Made by a program: the position numbers and the translations under genes | From: Conoideocrella luteorostrata | Lineage: Eukaryota; Ascomycota; Sordariomycetes; Hypocreales; Clavicipitaceae | Direction of reading: 5' to 3' | Length of the DNA: 33,338 bases | Assembly (NCBI GenBank): GCA_032433595.1 | Contig: JASWJB010000402.1 | Coordinates: 1-33,338, forward strand | Part shown: piece after piece, positions 31,719 to 33,338 of the stretch | How the letters are laid out: each line of letters starts with the position of its first letter | Numbering within the stretch: the stretch's first letter is position 1 | Notes under the pieces: model-generated | The model's database searches: none | What the model saw: only the letters and a program-made list of their open reading frames with translations | What the model was told of the DNA's origin: nothing

Positions 31719-33219
31719 ATGGATAAAATGCCGAGGCTGCGTCGAAAACCAAAACCACCGGCTATCGAGACGTCGATCGACCGACCGAGTAGAGACAACG
31801 GGGAGAACACTAGTGCGAGCGAAGTCACAGGTCAAGCGCAGTCACAGCCGCTCAAACCGTCCATGAGGAAGTCTCCCTTGCGCAATCTCAAATTCCGCGT
31901 AGCCGCCAAGCGTGCAAGAGCACAATCGCCTGCCCCTCAGCCATCCGGCTCACCCATAGTCGCAGTCTTCAGTCAAGATGGAGTGGCGCCGCGGTCTGCA
32001 GTGGAGGAATCCGTCTCTGTGAACGGCCTCCCCAGAGCTGTTATACCGGCATTCTTGAATGCGCCTACACACGGTTTGTTACCCTACAAGCATGCGTCTC
32101 AACATGTCGTATAAATTCTGATGCGGTGTCGTAGACATTGAGGGTAAATTTCACGAGCTCACGTGGGCCGAGCGCAGCCGCATTGCACAGGGAGCTCAGC
32201 CTGACGTTCCGTCCAATTTTAGATGGGGATCCTTTAAGCAAACCGACGGAATCCAAAGAGGGGTTATGGATCGATATGTCAACATCAAGCCATGGAACCA
32301 TAACCGGGTGAAACTGAACGTCCCAGACGGCGAGTTCGATTATGTCAACGCATCTTTCATAACGCTCGAGCCATTACGCGACAGCCCTTTACCGCCGCTA
32401 CGATACATCGCTATGCAAGGTCCAACCTTACCATCGTTCAGTTACGTCTGGCGAATGATTGCGGAACAGACAGCCTCCCCAGCTGTGATTGTGCAGCTCA
32501 CAAGTATGAAGGAGAGCGGGGCCATCAAGTGCCACCAATACTTCCCTGACGAAACGGGCGAGCCAACCTGGATTCTGAACGAAGACAACATTTGGAAGGA
32601 CGACTGGAAAGGTCAAATAACATACGATTCATCCGAGGAACTTGCGGACGGTGCTATTGAGAAGCGCAAGCTCTTGTTGCACGTTGAAGGGGAGCAGGAG
32701 CCACGGGTTATCTGGCATTTCCTGTACACATGTTGGCCCGACTATGGTGTGCCCACAATAGACGACATGGAGAGCTTCTTCGAGTTGATAGAATTATCCC
32801 GGGAACACAATGAACCGTCTCATCCGCGGATTGTCCATTGCAGCGCCGGTGTGGGTCGCACAGGAACCTTCATCTGTCTGGAGCATCTCATGCGGGAGCT
32901 AGAAGCAGGCTCTTTAGAGACGGCAAGCAAAGCAGACGCCGATGATCAGCTTGACCATATTTTCAGCACCGTGGATAATCTCAAACAGCAACGCCGATGT
33001 ATGGTTCAGTCCGAGGTGCAATATCGATTTCTGTATGACGTTATGCGCAGCCTATGGCAGCAGAAGTACGGTGTTGTGCTTGAAGGGCACGACGTTGACG
33101 GCACCGGCAATGCCGAACCCGCAGCTAAGAGGTTAGAGGTAGCGGAGGCTTTTTCAGAGAGCGACGACGATTCCCTGGTCGCACATGGTGGTGGTAACAG
33201 CAATGTTGGGAGAGAGTAA
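31719..33219 (+). CDS. Classical protein tyrosine phosphatase
   Basis: Two exons, 31719-32073 and 32135-33219, with a 61-nt intron (acceptor GTCGTAG), give 479 residues. The first about 110 residues are basic, rich in Ser and Pro, and probably disordered. The phosphatase domain spans about 140-430. It has DYVNASFI, the WPD loop CWPDYGVP with Asp321, the catalytic loop HCSAGVGRTG with Cys354 and Arg360, and a Q-loop QSEVQYRFLYDVM. The recognition loop usually written KNRY reads HNRV here. Such enzymes remove phosphate from tyrosine, and yeast and fission-yeast relatives (Ptp1, Pyp1, Pyp2) damp MAP kinases. Dual-specificity phosphatases lack these blocks, so that option is unlikely. The acidic tail ends at 33219. 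The ATG was chosen because the frame upstream lacks another ATG and crosses promoter-like sequence. Confidence 0.92.
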
Positions 33220-33338
33220 GTGGCTGTACTGGGCATGGTATTACATAGTGTTGCATGGTGTTGCATTAGAGGCGTTTTTTTTTTACCAACGACAGTGCAT
33301 CAGCCGCAAACCAATTAGTCTGTCAAGTCCCTTTTAAA

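Overview
This 33.3 kb window looks like a nuclear chromosome segment of a filamentous ascomycete (Pezizomycotina, probably Sordariomycetes and perhaps Hypocreales; the lower ranks are inference). The genes carry short 52-102 nt introns with GTAAGT-like donors and CTAG/CAG acceptors, intergenic gaps are 0.5-2.3 kb, and the protein set is typically fungal: Fig1, a Bck1-type MAPKKK, a steryl-glucosidase of the Egh1/EGCrP2 type, and Fmp25. No prokaryotic-type operons, CRISPR array, rRNA or convincing tRNA was seen.

Layout, left to right: a gene-poor, motif-rich stretch (1-1872); a Fig1-type membrane protein (+, 1873-2774); a GH47 alpha-mannosidase (-, 3638-6698); an intergenic stretch; a Bck1/Mik-1-like MAPKKK (-, 8583-13693); a 2.3 kb gap with a GAT microsatellite; a GH5-type steryl/glucosylceramide glucosidase (-, 15961-18273); a 12-exon MFS sugar-porter family transporter (-, 19154-22055); a gap; a tandem two-domain GFA zinc protein (-, 23922-25093); Golgi tethering subunit COG3 (-, 25946-28512); then, divergently transcribed, an Fmp25-like RCC1-repeat mitochondrial protein (+, 29015-30832) and a classical protein tyrosine phosphatase (+, 31719-33219). 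Exon joins were reconstructed by hand from splice sites, reading phase and family motifs. All are phase-consistent; the first intron of COG3 is the uncertain one.

The genes do not form an evident biosynthetic cluster. Several touch the cell surface and secretory pathway (Fig1 in mating and calcium, GH47 in N-glycan trimming, Bck1 in cell wall integrity, COG3 in Golgi transport, Egh1 in sterol glucoside turnover), but they are housekeeping or conserved genes and the grouping may be chance.

The most striking signal outside the genes is a dispersed nonamer, TACGGAGTA/TACTCCGTA. I count 19 exact copies on the two strands together, all outside the coding exons I modelled, where roughly 0.25 would be expected by chance. 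It includes clusters, inverted pairs and one perfect 16-bp palindrome. I found no convincing undescribed multi-gene system. The other observations concern homopolymers inside an intron and an exon, a 24-nt microexon, a domain duplication and a large family-atypical insertion.
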